DNA from: Clostridium sp. JN-1
Lineage (GTDB): Bacteria; Bacillota; Clostridia; Clostridiales; Clostridiaceae
Length of the DNA stretch: 64,000 bases
Direction of reading: 5' to 3'
NCBI RefSeq assembly: GCF_003718715.1
Contig: NZ_CP033465.1
Coordinates: forward strand, 1,054,001 to 1,118,000
Positions 16,651-26,370 of this stretch are shown one piece after another (the stretch's first letter is position 1; each line of letters begins with the position of its first letter). The notes beneath the pieces were generated by a model. That model made no database searches, was not told where the DNA came from, and saw nothing but the letters and a program-made list of their open reading frames with translations. The translations under genes were made by a program, and so were the position numbers.

Positions 16651-16962
16651 ATGGTTATAAATGAATTTGTACCCGATAGCAAAATTTTTGACAGCGTTAT
16701 TTCTAAACCGGAAGACGAAAAACAAAATAATGGACAAGATCAAGTCGGGTTTGGAGGTTTTTTAAAACAAAAGTTGGATGAAGTAAATGATAAGCAATTG
16801 AATGCTGAAAATACAACCCAAAGGTTTATACAAGGTGATGATGTTGATATACATAAAGTAATGCTTGATACTGAAGAAGCTAAAATGTCATTAGAACTAG
16901 CAGTTCAAGTTAGAAATAAGTTATTAGATGCATATCAAGAGATTAATAGAACACAGTTATAG
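16651..16962 (+). CDS. fliE: MS-ring/rod adapter FliE
   Basis: This 103-residue protein sits between flgC and fliF, as in other Gram-positive flagellar operons. The C-terminal half (DIHKVMLDTEEAKMSLELAV, then QVRNKLLDAYQEINR) is the FliE domain that joins the MS ring to the rod. The N-terminal 45 residues are variable. The start is an ATG 10 bp after the flgC stop. Confidence 0.93.
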   Translation: MVINEFVPDSKIFDSVISKPEDEKQNNGQDQVGFGGFLKQKLDEVNDKQLNAENTTQRFIQGDDVDIHKVMLDTEEAKMSLELAVQVRNKLLDAYQEINRTQL

Positions 16963-16985
16963 TTAGGTAAGGAGAGACTAGTTTA

Positions 16986-18581
16986 ATGAGCAAGCTATCA
17001 CAATTTTTTAGGAATTTAATAGGGAAGTGGAAAGAATTAAGCAGAAGAAAAAAGATAGCTTTTGGTGTAATTTTTGCAGGAGTAATAGCAGCTCTTATAT
17101 TTGCAGGTATATCCTTAGGTTCTACAAAATATGAGGTATTATTTTCAAATATGAATTCTACTGATTCTGCTGCTGTGTATAAACAGCTTCAAGCTGATAA
17201 AGTTGATGCAAAGGTTAAAGGAAATTCTATATTAGTACCAAAGGATCAAGTTGATAAAGTTAGAATGCAAGTTTTGTCCGAGGTACAGATGACTAATGGA
17301 AGTCAGGGCTTTGAACTATTAGATAAAAGTAAATTTGGTTCTACAGATGCAGAATTGAAAATAAATTATCAAAGGGCGCTTCAAGGAGAACTTGAAAGAA
17401 CTATTAAGAGTTTTTCAGAGATTGAAGATGCAAGGGTTCATTTGGTTATTCCAGATGATACTGCTTTTGTAAAAGATACTGAGCCGGGAACGGCGTCTGT
17501 AACTTTGAAAGTCAAGCAGGGTCAAAGCTTAACGCCGGATCAAGTTAAAGCTGTAGTGGCATTGATATCTGGAGCAGTTAAAAATATACCGCCTCAAAAT
17601 GTACAAGTTATGGATGCCAATATGAATTTACTTTCCAATGACTTATATACTGATAAAAAAGATGGAAATCAGTCAACTACATCAGCAGACAAGCAGCAGC
17701 AGTTGAAAAAGCAATATGAACAGGATTTGCAAAAGAGACTTAAAGATATGCTTGAGAGTGTTTATGGTAAAGATAAAGTAAAGGTTACTGTAAATGCAGA
17801 TTTAGACTTTGATGCTGTTCAGCAGGACGCAGTAACTTATGATCCTAAAAGTGTAGTTGTAAGTGAAAATAATAAGAAAAGTACTTCTAATTCTGGAAGC
17901 TCAGGAGCTTCTAACAGCCCTGTAGATAATAATATGACTAATTCTGCAGCAGCTAATAATGGAAATAGTGTATCTACTAATGAAGAAAGTACTAAAAATT
18001 ATGATGTATCAAAGGTAGAACAAAAAACTATAAAAGCACCTGGTTCTGTAAAAAGACTTACAGCTTCTGTAGCATTAGATGGTAATGTAGATGATGCTAC
18101 AAAGACAGCTATAAAAAATCTTGCAGTTTCAACTATAGGTTATGATGATAAAAGAGGAGATACTATAAGTGTTGAAGGTATACCATTTGATACAACACTC
18201 AAGGATAAAGCTAAAAAAGATTTAGACGATATGAATAAAGCTACCGAGCAAGCACAAAAAAATAAGTTATATACTATAATTGGTATTATAGCAGCTGTAA
18301 TTATAGCAGCAGCAGTTGGTATATTCTTATGGATGAGAAAGAATAGAATGGAAGAAGAAGATGCATTTGACGATGAATTTGGTCAAACTCAATCAATTGA
18401 TACAGTTATAGGTGATGATGAAGCTGATATGACTGGACAGCAGCCTAAATTTAAGCCAGTTGAATTTGAAGAAGAAAATGAGCAAACTCATCTGGAAAAT
18501 GAAATAAAGAAATATGCAAAAGAAAAGCCGGATCAAGTAGCAGATGTAATAAAATCATGGCTGGCAGAGGATGAGAGGTGA
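16986..18581 (+). CDS. fliF: Flagellar MS-ring protein FliF
   Basis: The 531-residue protein is close to the usual length. The first membrane segment is at about residues 24-46 and the second near 430-452 (LYTIIGIIAAVIIAAAVGIF). Between them lie the ring-building motif domains (YEVLFSNMNSTDSAAVYKQL) and a Ser/Asn-rich low-complexity insert near 295-340. The cytoplasmic tail contains the acidic FliG-binding end. FliF oligomerises in the membrane as the base of the motor and houses the export apparatus. Confidence 0.96.
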   Translation: MSKLSQFFRNLIGKWKELSRRKKIAFGVIFAGVIAALIFAGISLGSTKYEVLFSNMNSTDSAAVYKQLQADKVDAKVKGNSILVPKDQVDKVRMQVLSEVQMTNGSQGFELLDKSKFGSTDAELKINYQRALQGELERTIKSFSEIEDARVHLVIPDDTAFVKDTEPGTASVTLKVKQGQSLTPDQVKAVVALISGAVKNIPPQNVQVMDANMNLLSNDLYTDKKDGNQSTTSADKQQQLKKQYEQDLQKRLKDMLESVYGKDKVKVTVNADLDFDAVQQDAVTYDPKSVVVSENNKKSTSNSGSSGASNSPVDNNMTNSAAANNGNSVSTNEESTKNYDVSKVEQKTIKAPGSVKRLTASVALDGNVDDATKTAIKNLAVSTIGYDDKRGDTISVEGIPFDTTLKDKAKKDLDDMNKATEQAQKNKLYTIIGIIAAVIIAAAVGIFLWMRKNRMEEEDAFDDEFGQTQSIDTVIGDDEADMTGQQPKFKPVEFEEENEQTHLENEIKKYAKEKPDQVADVIKSWLAEDER

Positions 18582-18584
18582 TAG

Positions 18585-19604
18585 ATGATGGCTAAAGAAA
18601 ATCAAAAAATGACAGGAGTCCAAAAAGCAGCCATATTGTTTATAACTCTTGGACCTGAAACAGCAGCAAATATAATAAAAAAGTTACCAGATTCAGAAAT
18701 ACAAAAAATAACCTATGAAATAGCCAATATAACATCTGTTAAGGCAGAGGAAAAACAGGAAATTTTCGAAGAATTTATACAAATGAACAAAGCAAAAGAC
18801 TATTTGGTAGAAGGCGGTATTGAGTATGCTAGAAATGTATTATCCAAGGCACTAGGAACTCAAAAAGCTATGGAAATTTTGGATAAGGTTACAGAAGCTA
18901 CTCAACAGTTTAGACCTTTTGCCATAGCTAGAAAGGCAGATGCCCATCAGCTTTTAAATTTAATTTCAGATGAGCATCCACAAACTATTGCACTTATATT
19001 ATGCTATTTACAAGCAGATAAGTCTGCCCAAATAATGTCGGCTTTGCCAGAGGATTTGCAAGCAGAGGTAGCATTTAGAATAGCAACAATGAGTAATACA
19101 TCTACTGTAGTTGTTAAAGAAATTGAAAAAGTACTTGATGACAAATTGTCATCTGTTGTTAAATCAGATAATAAGATCATTGGAGGAGTTCAAACTATAG
19201 TAGACATCTTAAATCAAGTTGATAGGACTACAGAAAAGAATATTACAGAGGGATTGGAGAAGGAAGATGCTGAGTTAGCAGAAAAGGTAAAAGAATCCAT
19301 GTTTGTATTCGAAGATATTGTTACACTTGATGATGTTTCAATTCAAAGAGTACTTCGAGAAGTTGATAATAAAGAACTTTCACTTGCGCTTAAAGGATGC
19401 TCGGAAGAAGTTGCAAATTGTATTTATAGAAACCAATCTAAGAGAGCATCTGCAGCACTTAAAGAAGATATAGAATTTTTAGGACCTGTTAGACTTATAG
19501 ATGTTGAAAAGTCACAGCAGAAGATTGTAAGTATAATAAGGAGATTGGACGAAGCAGGAGAGATAGTAATATCAAGAGGTGGCGAGGATGCAATCATCGT
19601 ATAA
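18585..19604 (+). CDS. fliG: Motor switch protein FliG
   Basis: The protein is 339 residues from the ATG at 18585; the adjacent ATG at 18588 is equally possible, after GAGAGGTG. All three armadillo-like domains are present: the N-terminal FliF-binding part, the EHPQTIALILCYL motif of the middle domain, and the C-terminal torque domain with charged residues (VTLDDVSIQRVLREVDNKEL). It couples stator force to the rotor. Its last codons overlap the start of fliH. Confidence 0.96.
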   Translation: MMAKENQKMTGVQKAAILFITLGPETAANIIKKLPDSEIQKITYEIANITSVKAEEKQEIFEEFIQMNKAKDYLVEGGIEYARNVLSKALGTQKAMEILDKVTEATQQFRPFAIARKADAHQLLNLISDEHPQTIALILCYLQADKSAQIMSALPEDLQAEVAFRIATMSNTSTVVVKEIEKVLDDKLSSVVKSDNKIIGGVQTIVDILNQVDRTTEKNITEGLEKEDAELAEKVKESMFVFEDIVTLDDVSIQRVLREVDNKELSLALKGCSEEVANCIYRNQSKRASAALKEDIEFLGPVRLIDVEKSQQKIVSIIRRLDEAGEIVISRGGEDAIIV

Positions 19605-20355
19605 GATTATTAAAAATTCAAATGTGGTTAGTGATGGATATAAAGAAATAGTTACTGAATTTGAAGGTAAGCCTAAATTAAAGCAAATTAAACTATCAGA
19701 AGATAATGCTAAACTTTTCATTGATAATTATGAAAATTTGGCGAAGACTATGGTTGAAAATGCTAGAGAGAAAGCAGATAAGTTACTTTCAAATGCTTAC
19801 AGCGAAGCTCATGTTATACAGAAAAAAGCATATGAAAAAGGTTATAACAATGGACAAAAAAAAGGTTATGATGATGCCTATAGTAAAGCTTATGAGGAAG
19901 GTTATAAAAAGAATGTAGATAAAGCTTTAAAGGAAGCTGAAGTCATAAAAAATAATGCCGATAATGTGTTAAAGTCTGCTGTAGAACAAAAGGACAGCTA
20001 TCTTAAAGAGAAAGAGAAAATTATAAGAAATCTTATAGTAGATTGCATCGAAAGTATTTTAAAGCAGGAAGTAAAGGATAAAGCTTCGCTGGATAATGTC
20101 GTTTTTGAGGCACTATCTCAAGTTAAAAATGCTAAAGTATTTATAATTAAAAGCAAAAAGGTATACTGTGACGAATTTAAAGATAAGATAGATTTGTGGA
20201 AGGATCAAATCCCCTTTAATGGAGATATATTTATAATACCAGATGAATCAATTGAAGATGGATCTGTAATTATAGAAAGAGATAATGGAAAAGTAAAATT
20301 TGGAGTTGACATTGCCGTCCAAAAGATAAAAGAACTTTTTAAAAATGAAGATTAG
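19588..20355 (+). CDS. fliH: Export ATPase regulator FliH
   Basis: Starts are possible at GTG 19579 or ATG 19588; both overlap the end of fliG by at least 17 bp. The protein has about 255 residues. A long helical stalk contains repeated GYNNGQKKGYDDAYSKAYEE- type (Gly/Tyr/Lys) segments near 80-115, the glycine-repeat region typical of FliH. A C-terminal V/A-ATPase E-subunit-like domain follows. FliH forms the peripheral stalk holding FliI at the export gate. Its position between fliG and fliI supports the call. Confidence 0.9.
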   Translation: MQSSYKIIKNSNVVSDGYKEIVTEFEGKPKLKQIKLSEDNAKLFIDNYENLAKTMVENAREKADKLLSNAYSEAHVIQKKAYEKGYNNGQKKGYDDAYSKAYEEGYKKNVDKALKEAEVIKNNADNVLKSAVEQKDSYLKEKEKIIRNLIVDCIESILKQEVKDKASLDNVVFEALSQVKNAKVFIIKSKKVYCDEFKDKIDLWKDQIPFNGDIFIIPDESIEDGSVIIERDNGKVKFGVDIAVQKIKELFKNED

Positions 20356-20366
20356 AAGGTTTAATT

Positions 20367-21677
20367 GTGATTAATATAGATTTTAGCAGCATAAGTAAAA
20401 AATTAAATAAGATCAATTTTCTATATTCTGAAGGTATTGTAAGAAAAGTTATAGGACTTACAATAGAAGTAGAAGGAATAAAGTCTTTTGTTGGGGAAGT
20501 TTGTACAATATACAATGAACAAAATGATGCAATTCCATGTGAAGCTGTTGGATTCAAAGAGGACAAGGTCATATTAATGCCTCTTGGAGAACTCACTGGC
20601 ATATCACCAGGATGCAGAGTAGTTCCAGAAGGAAAACCACTAAGTGTAAGGTGTTCTGATGAATTATTTGGTAAAGTATTAGATGGACTTGGAAATCCAT
20701 TTAATGATGAAAAGATAGAATACGGCGAGCTGTATCCTATGGATAAAGAGCCGCCGGATCCGTTAAAAAGAAGAAGAATACAGGATATAATTCCAACTGG
20801 TGTAAGGGCAATAGATGGATTCTTGACATGCGGAGAAGGACAGAGAATTGGTATATTTGCAGGAAGCGGTGTCGGTAAAAGTACAACTTTAGGAATGATA
20901 GCAAGATATGCAGAAGCAGATGTAAATGTAATAGCTCTGATAGGCGAAAGAGGAAGAGAAGTTAAGGACTTCATAGAAAAAGATATCGGAGAAGATGGAA
21001 TGAAAAAGACCATAATAGTATGCGCAACGTCTGATAAGCCGGCACTTGTCAGGTTGACAGGTGCTTTTACAGCTACAGCTATTGCAGAATACTTTAGGGA
21101 TAAGGGCAAAAAAGTAATACTGATGATGGATTCTGTTACAAGGTTTGCTATGGCTCAAAGAGAAGTTGGACTTGCAATTGGGGAGCCGCCTGCAACTAAA
21201 GGATATACGCCTTCAGTGTTTGCAAAACTTCCAAGACTTATGGAAAGGGCAGGTATGTCAGATAAGGGATCTATAACTGCATTTTACACAGTTTTGGTAG
21301 ATGGTGATGATTTTAATGAGCCAATAGCGGATGCTGTTAGAGGTATATTAGATGGACATATTATATTATCTAGAAGTTTAGCAGGTAAAAATCATTACCC
21401 GGCAATAGATGTATTAAATAGCATAAGCAGGCTTATGTCAGAAGTAGCAAGTGAAGATCATAAAAATGCAGCTTCGCTTGCGAGGGATTTACTTGCAACT
21501 TATAAGAATTCAGAGGATTTGATAAATATAGGTGCTTATGTTAAAGGCAGCAATAAAAAAGTAGATACTGCAATACAATACTATGACAAGATTATAGATT
21601 ATTTAAAGCAGGGCACTAATGAGCACGTTTCATTTGATGACAGCATAAAAAGTTTAATAAACATTTTTAATGGCTAA
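20367..21677 (+). CDS. fliI: Flagellum-specific export ATPase FliI
   Basis: The GTG at 20367 follows AGAAGG. The 436-residue protein matches the F1-beta-like ATPase family. The P-loop is GIFAGSGVGKST (about 165-176), then GERGREVKDF, and a Walker B-like strand VILMMDSVTRFA. The GEPPATKGYTPSVFAKLPRL segment is diagnostic for flagellar and type III ATPases. It powers substrate unfolding at the export gate and is flanked by its partners FliH and FliJ. Confidence 0.97.
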   Translation: MINIDFSSISKKLNKINFLYSEGIVRKVIGLTIEVEGIKSFVGEVCTIYNEQNDAIPCEAVGFKEDKVILMPLGELTGISPGCRVVPEGKPLSVRCSDELFGKVLDGLGNPFNDEKIEYGELYPMDKEPPDPLKRRRIQDIIPTGVRAIDGFLTCGEGQRIGIFAGSGVGKSTTLGMIARYAEADVNVIALIGERGREVKDFIEKDIGEDGMKKTIIVCATSDKPALVRLTGAFTATAIAEYFRDKGKKVILMMDSVTRFAMAQREVGLAIGEPPATKGYTPSVFAKLPRLMERAGMSDKGSITAFYTVLVDGDDFNEPIADAVRGILDGHIILSRSLAGKNHYPAIDVLNSISRLMSEVASEDHKNAASLARDLLATYKNSEDLINIGAYVKGSNKKVDTAIQYYDKIIDYLKQGTNEHVSFDDSIKSLINIFNG

Positions 21678-21706
21678 TCCTAACTTTAAGGGCTTGGAGG
21701 TAACTT

Positions 21707-22144
21707 ATGAGGGGATACAAATTTAAATTACAAAAGCTCCTGGATATAAGGGTTGATATGGAAGAAGAAAGTAAGAGAATATTTAAAGAGGCGCAGCTTG
21801 AAAAATTGAAGGTTGAAGAAAAGCTAAATTCTCTCGAGGAAAATTATAAAAAATATAGTGAGATAACTGGAAGCGAAACCTCCATAGAGAGAAAAATGAA
21901 ATATTTATATTTAAACAATATCAATTACATAATAAACAATACCAATGATGAACTTAAAAAAAAGGAAAAAAATTTGGAAGAGAAGAGAAGTAATTTAAAA
22001 CAAAAGCAAATTGAAAGAAAGACAGTTGAAATACTAAAAGAAAAAGGACAAAAGGCATTTGATATTAAACAAAAGTTAACCGAGCAAAAAATGAATGATG
22101 AATTTGCCCTATATGGATATATAAGAAACCTTGGAAGGAGGTGA
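21707..22144 (+). CDS. fliJ: Flagellar export chaperone FliJ
   Basis: The 145-residue protein follows fliI by 29 bp and starts at an ATG after TTGGAGG. It is almost wholly a charged coiled coil with the FliJ opening (YKFKLQKLLDIRVDMEEESK). FliJ is the central stalk of the FliI ring and escorts export chaperones. Its end carries the ribosome binding site of fliK. Confidence 0.88.
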   Translation: MRGYKFKLQKLLDIRVDMEEESKRIFKEAQLEKLKVEEKLNSLEENYKKYSEITGSETSIERKMKYLYLNNINYIINNTNDELKKKEKNLEEKRSNLKQKQIERKTVEILKEKGQKAFDIKQKLTEQKMNDEFALYGYIRNLGRR

Positions 22145-22146
22145 AA

Positions 22147-23724
22147 ATGATGAAGATTGATATTTCAAACTCTATTTCTCAAATGACAAATGGCTTTAAT
22201 TCAAATATAGGAAATAATATAAAGACTGCAAGTGGATGCTCAAATTCTAATAAAAGTTTTGATGATTTTATGTCAAAGGTAAATAATAATGTACACGACT
22301 CAAACTCCAATAAAGTTAAACTAAAAAATGATGATAAAACCAATGATAAACTTAAGAGTAATAAGTTAAATGATGATGATGGATCTAATATCAGCAAAGT
22401 AAATGATGATAAATCAAATTCAAATAGTTCCAGCGATGATAAAAAAGTTAAGCTTTCAAAAGAAACTAAGAAAGCTTTAAAGAGTATAGGTGCATCTGAC
22501 AAGGAAATAAATAATATTAAATCTTTAGATGATTTAAAAAGTTTAATAGAAAAGAAACTTTTAGATTCAGATAATCTTCAAAAGTTATTAAGTGGAAGTT
22601 TATTAAATAATTCTGCAGTGAATAAATTACTTATGCTTTTTATGACATCATCTAACCAAGCTAATATTCAAAGTGTTTCAGATAACATTATAGCTGACTT
22701 AAAAAATCAAATTAATGATCTTTTGAAAGGCTTATCTGGTCAAAATTCTAATGATAAGATCACACAGCTTTTGGATAATTTCAAGGATAATGTTCAAAAA
22801 GCTGTACAAGCAAATTGTTCTAATACTAATGATCCTGCATTTAAGGTGTTAGTTACAAAAAATGTTGAGTCTCAAATATTAAATTTACTTAGTGGAAATA
22901 TGGATGAGTCAAAATTTAATTCTATGCTTCCTAAAGTTAAACAAGAGTTGATTTCACTATTAAATGATGCAGCAAAAGATGTAAAAAATCAAAAGGTAAA
23001 TAACAGTGATGTTTTAAACAATTTAGTTAATTTGTTAAAGCAGGATCAAGGTTTAGATAAAACAGCTGTTGAAACTTATTCTTCGGCGGATAATTTAGAT
23101 TCTAATAATTCTAATTTAAATAAAGATGAGAACTTAACTAACAATCAAAGTACCAAAGATGAAAGCTTTTTGAATTTGCTTACAAATAAAGATGATAAAA
23201 GCAGTGGTATATCAAAGGTTACTAACTTTATGAATCAATTTAATAATACAGTCAATAATTTGGATACAGCCGTAAATGGAAATAATATTACTATAAATAA
23301 GGCTAACTTAAACAATGACATAATAAAAGCACTAAAATATATGGAATCAAATAATGTAAAGAATTTGACTGTAAAAATAAATCCAAAGGAATTAGGTGAA
23401 GTTACAATTAACCTTACTATGGAAGCAGGGGAAATGAAGGCAAATATAACAGCAAGTACCAAAGATGCTTATAATCTTTTGAATTCAAATATTGCAAATA
23501 TAACAAATAAGTTACAAAATAATGATATAAAAATTCAAAATGTTTCACTTGGTATATATAATGAAGATACAACATTCTTTAAAGATGGATCAAACAGCCA
23601 AGAAAATAGTGGACAAGGCTCAAATAAAGATCAAAAGCATTTTACAGATAGAACAAATGGAAGTAATGATGATACTTTAGACAGCTCAAGTAGTATTGAT
23701 AGTAATGTAAATATGCTTGCATAG
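22147..23724 (+). CDS. fliK: Hook-length control protein FliK
   Basis: From the ATG at 22147 (AAGGAGGTG just upstream) the protein has about 525 residues. The N-terminal 350 residues are low-complexity, rich in Asn, Asp, Ser and Lys, as expected for the flexible ruler. The C-terminal domain (NNVKNLTVKINPKELGEVTI, then NLTMEAGEMKANI) is the conserved FliK_C domain that switches export specificity through FlhB. The extreme C-terminus is Asn/Ser/Asp-rich again. Its position before flgD fits. Confidence 0.92.
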   Translation: MMKIDISNSISQMTNGFNSNIGNNIKTASGCSNSNKSFDDFMSKVNNNVHDSNSNKVKLKNDDKTNDKLKSNKLNDDDGSNISKVNDDKSNSNSSSDDKKVKLSKETKKALKSIGASDKEINNIKSLDDLKSLIEKKLLDSDNLQKLLSGSLLNNSAVNKLLMLFMTSSNQANIQSVSDNIIADLKNQINDLLKGLSGQNSNDKITQLLDNFKDNVQKAVQANCSNTNDPAFKVLVTKNVESQILNLLSGNMDESKFNSMLPKVKQELISLLNDAAKDVKNQKVNNSDVLNNLVNLLKQDQGLDKTAVETYSSADNLDSNNSNLNKDENLTNNQSTKDESFLNLLTNKDDKSSGISKVTNFMNQFNNTVNNLDTAVNGNNITINKANLNNDIIKALKYMESNNVKNLTVKINPKELGEVTINLTMEAGEMKANITASTKDAYNLLNSNIANITNKLQNNDIKIQNVSLGIYNEDTTFFKDGSNSQENSGQGSNKDQKHFTDRTNGSNDDTLDSSSSIDSNVNMLA

Positions 23725-23748
23725 TGTAATTTATTAGGAGGTGAAATT

Positions 23749-24426
23749 ATGACAGCAGTAAATGCGGTGGATAATAATACTACTATAAATGATAAGCTAA
23801 ATCAAATATCTACAGCGAGTAAAAACAAAAATAATGTAGATGAAAATCTTTTTTTAAAGATATTAGCTTCAGAACTTCAAAACCAAGATCCTCAAAATGC
23901 AAAAGATGGTACTGAATATGTAACCCAAATGGCACAATTTTCAGCACTTCAGCAAATGGCGAATTTAAATTCAACTATGAAGATGACAGGTGCTAATTCG
24001 CTTATTGGTAAGACAGTGGTACTTTCTAAATTTAATCAAAATGGACAGCTGTATAGTGGAAAAGTGTTAGATGTAATAAAAGATGGAGACAACGTAGAAA
24101 TGGATGTAGTAGTTGGACAGAAAAAAGATGCTGATGGAAAGCTTGAGGATGATGTTAGGCAATTTGATTTAAACGATGTGTATGAAGTTAAACAGTCAAA
24201 CGATGTAAATAATTCTGCAAATATGAGTATGAATCTTTTAAATGCAGCTGCTCTAATTGGTAAGATTGTTACTTTAAGTGATATTGACAATAACAATAAT
24301 AATTATACTGGAAAGATAAAGAACATATCAAAGGATGGAGATAAGATAAAAGTCAATGTTGAAATAAGTGCAGGTCAAACTAAAGAGTTTCCAGTTGATG
24401 ATATTACATCAGTAAGTAATGAGTAA
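23749..24426 (+). CDS. flgD: Hook assembly scaffold FlgD
   Basis: The ATG at 23749 follows AGGAGGTG. The 225-residue protein has the conserved N-terminus (NLFLKILASELQNQDPQNAK-like and TEYVTQMAQFSALQQM) that caps the growing hook. A C-terminal half follows with two similar KDGD-containing beta modules (GKVLDVIKDGD, GKIKNISKDGD), apparently an internal duplication. FlgD is discarded after hook completion. Confidence 0.95.
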   Translation: MTAVNAVDNNTTINDKLNQISTASKNKNNVDENLFLKILASELQNQDPQNAKDGTEYVTQMAQFSALQQMANLNSTMKMTGANSLIGKTVVLSKFNQNGQLYSGKVLDVIKDGDNVEMDVVVGQKKDADGKLEDDVRQFDLNDVYEVKQSNDVNNSANMSMNLLNAAALIGKIVTLSDIDNNNNNYTGKIKNISKDGDKIKVNVEISAGQTKEFPVDDITSVSNE

Positions 24427-24459
24427 TAGTTTAAGTTAAGCTGCGGAAAGAGTGATTTC

Positions 24460-24852
24460 ATGGGATATAGAGTTATCGATGGAAAAGTTCATATGGCTTT
24501 GGATTTTCAAGCTTATGACAAAAGTTCCAAAGTTCAAAAACAAGAATCAAAAAGCAGTACTTTTGATGATATATTAAATGAAAAAGTCAATAAAAAAAGT
24601 GGCTTTGTAATATCCAATCATGCAGCTTGCAGACTTAAGGAGAGAAATATAAATTTTAATGAAAATGATATGAAAAATATAAATGAAGGTATAAACAAGG
24701 CAGAAGCTAAAGGATGCAAACAAGCAGTAATATTGTATAGAAATACTGCACTTGTAACTTCTATAAAAAATAGGACTATAATAACTGCTGTGGATAGTCA
24801 AGACAGTAAGGAAAATGTATTTACTAATATTGATAGTGCAGTTATTTTGTAA
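24460..24852 (+). CDS. Flagellar operon protein of the flg_new family
   Basis: The 130-residue protein lies between flgD and flgE, the family's usual place (TIGR02530). The conserved motif is SGFVISNHAACRLKERNINF followed by EGINKAEAKG and RTIITAVD near the end. The function is unknown; the location suggests a hook assembly or gene regulation accessory role. Confidence 0.85.
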   Translation: MGYRVIDGKVHMALDFQAYDKSSKVQKQESKSSTFDDILNEKVNKKSGFVISNHAACRLKERNINFNENDMKNINEGINKAEAKGCKQAVILYRNTALVTSIKNRTIITAVDSQDSKENVFTNIDSAVIL

Positions 24853-24949
24853 GGGCAGGACCACTTTGGAAGCCCAGCTTTGTGGAATGATAGAAGCAGA
24901 GCAACTTTATAGAGAAAATTAGTAATTTAAAAATTTGGAGGTATAAATA

Positions 24950-25969
24950 ATGCTACCATCAATGTATTCGGCAGTTAGCGGACTTAAGGTTAATCAGAGA
25001 AAATTGGATGTTGTAGGAAATAACATAGCCAATTCTTCAACTACTGCATTTAAGAGCCAGAGAGTTAATTATGAAGATGTTATGAGCCAAACTATTGCAG
25101 GAGGCAGTGCAGCAAATGGCACTGCTGGCGGTGTTAATGAACAGCAAGTAGGATTGGGTGTTCAAATCGGAGGTATAGACACAGATATTAGTAGAGGAGA
25201 TTTACAGCCAACTAATAATCCCCTAGATTGTGCTATAGGTGGAAAGGGGTACTTTGTAGTTGGTTCAGGAGTATTACCTGAGGAAAGTGGCAGTACGGAT
25301 TCTGGAACTATAGAACAGCCAGATGAAGCTGCACATTTAATGGATCCAAATAAAGTTGATGTAAGCTATACAAGAGATGGTTCTTTTGGATTGGATTCAC
25401 AGGGGAATTTGCGTACTGCATCAGGACTTAGAATTTATGGATATCCAAACGATAATGCTAAAATAACTTATTCTAAGGATCCAAAAGTTCAACATACAGT
25501 TGCAGTTGAAAATGGGGGAACAGCTAATATGAAAGGAGAAGCTTTAGTACCTATGGTTATTCCAAACTCTCTTTCTATAGATGACCAGCCGTATCCAGTT
25601 ACTCAAATATCAATAGAAACAAATGGCTTTATAACAGCTACTTGCAGTAAAGGAACTGTAGTATTAGGTCAGCTTGCGGAAGTTTCTTTTAGTAATGAGC
25701 AGGGGCTTAATAAATTGGGAAATAACACTTATAGTACTTCTCCAAATTCAGGAGATGCTGTACTTAGAAACAGAGAAGGTGCTGAAGAAGCTGATGTAAA
25801 TAGCAGCTTATATGGAAATATTCTATCAAATAAGCTCGAGGCATCAAATGTTGATTTGGCTTCAGAATTTACTGATATGATAATTGCAAGCAGATCATTT
25901 GAAGCTAATGGAAAAATTATAACAACTGATGATTCAATACTTGAAACCTTAGTAAATTTAAAGAGATAA
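24950..25969 (+). CDS. flgE: Flagellar hook protein FlgE
   Basis: The 339-residue protein follows TTGGAGGT and starts MLPSMYSAVSGLKVNQRKLD. It has the axial-protein motif VVGNNIANSSTTAFKSQRVN, the inner domain with GKGYFVV and YTRDGSFGLDSQGNLRTASG, and the C-terminal helix SNVDLASEFTDMIIASRSFE. It is short for FlgE (350-450), so one outer hook domain is reduced. It polymerises into the universal joint. Confidence 0.94.
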   Translation: MLPSMYSAVSGLKVNQRKLDVVGNNIANSSTTAFKSQRVNYEDVMSQTIAGGSAANGTAGGVNEQQVGLGVQIGGIDTDISRGDLQPTNNPLDCAIGGKGYFVVGSGVLPEESGSTDSGTIEQPDEAAHLMDPNKVDVSYTRDGSFGLDSQGNLRTASGLRIYGYPNDNAKITYSKDPKVQHTVAVENGGTANMKGEALVPMVIPNSLSIDDQPYPVTQISIETNGFITATCSKGTVVLGQLAEVSFSNEQGLNKLGNNTYSTSPNSGDAVLRNREGAEEADVNSSLYGNILSNKLEASNVDLASEFTDMIIASRSFEANGKIITTDDSILETLVNLKR

Positions 25970-25987
25970 TTAAATAATGCAGTGTGT

Positions 25988-26035
25988 AATTGAAAATTTG
26001 GGAACAGCTATCCTGAATTTTCAATTGCTAATTTT
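25988..26035 (+). terminator. Hairpin with T-rich tail between flgE and flbD
   Basis: AATTGAAAATT (25988-25998) pairs exactly with AATTTTCAATT (26016-26026), followed by GCTAATTTTGATTT. The weak T-tract fits an attenuator that lowers downstream expression more than a full terminator would. Confidence 0.45.
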
Positions 26036-26056
26036 GATTTAAATTGGGGGATTATT

Positions 26057-26251
26057 ATGATAAAAGTTACTGGACTTGATAGTAAAGAATTTGTTATAAA
26101 TGCTGATAATATAGAAAGATTGGAACAGATTCCAGAAAGTTTGATAGTACTAACAAATGGAAAAAAGTATCTAGTGAAGGAGCCCGTTGATGAAATAATA
26201 AATAAGGTTTTAGAATACAAGAGAAAAATATTTACGCAGTATATAAAATAA
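26057..26251 (+). CDS. flbD: FlbD family flagellar protein
   Basis: The 64-residue protein matches the short FlbD/YlzI family of Gram-positive flagellar operons: MIKVTGLDSKEFVINADNIE, then a PESLIVLTNGKKYLVKE turn. TTGGGGGAT precedes the ATG. Function is unresolved. In many clostridia motA and motB follow flbD; here the next gene is fliL after 119 bp of AT-rich DNA. Confidence 0.88.
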   Translation: MIKVTGLDSKEFVINADNIERLEQIPESLIVLTNGKKYLVKEPVDEIINKVLEYKRKIFTQYIK

Positions 26252-26370
26252 TATATATTTTGAATATAAAACTTAAATATAATTTAAGTTATTAAATAGA
26301 TAAATTTTTATTATTTAAAATGCAAAAAATATATAAATCTTTTTAGTGAATAAAAAAGGAGTATATAGTT
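26252..26370 (+). other. AT-rich gap with a perfect hairpin between flbD and fliL
   Basis: AACTTAAAT (26270-26278) pairs with ATTTAAGTT (26282-26290). There is no T-tract close enough for a confident terminator. No remnant of motA or motB is visible in the gap. Confidence 0.35.

Noticed and set aside
20339-21109. 256-codon ORF antisense to fliI
   Set aside because: It is the complement of a highly conserved gene; its composition follows the coding strand.
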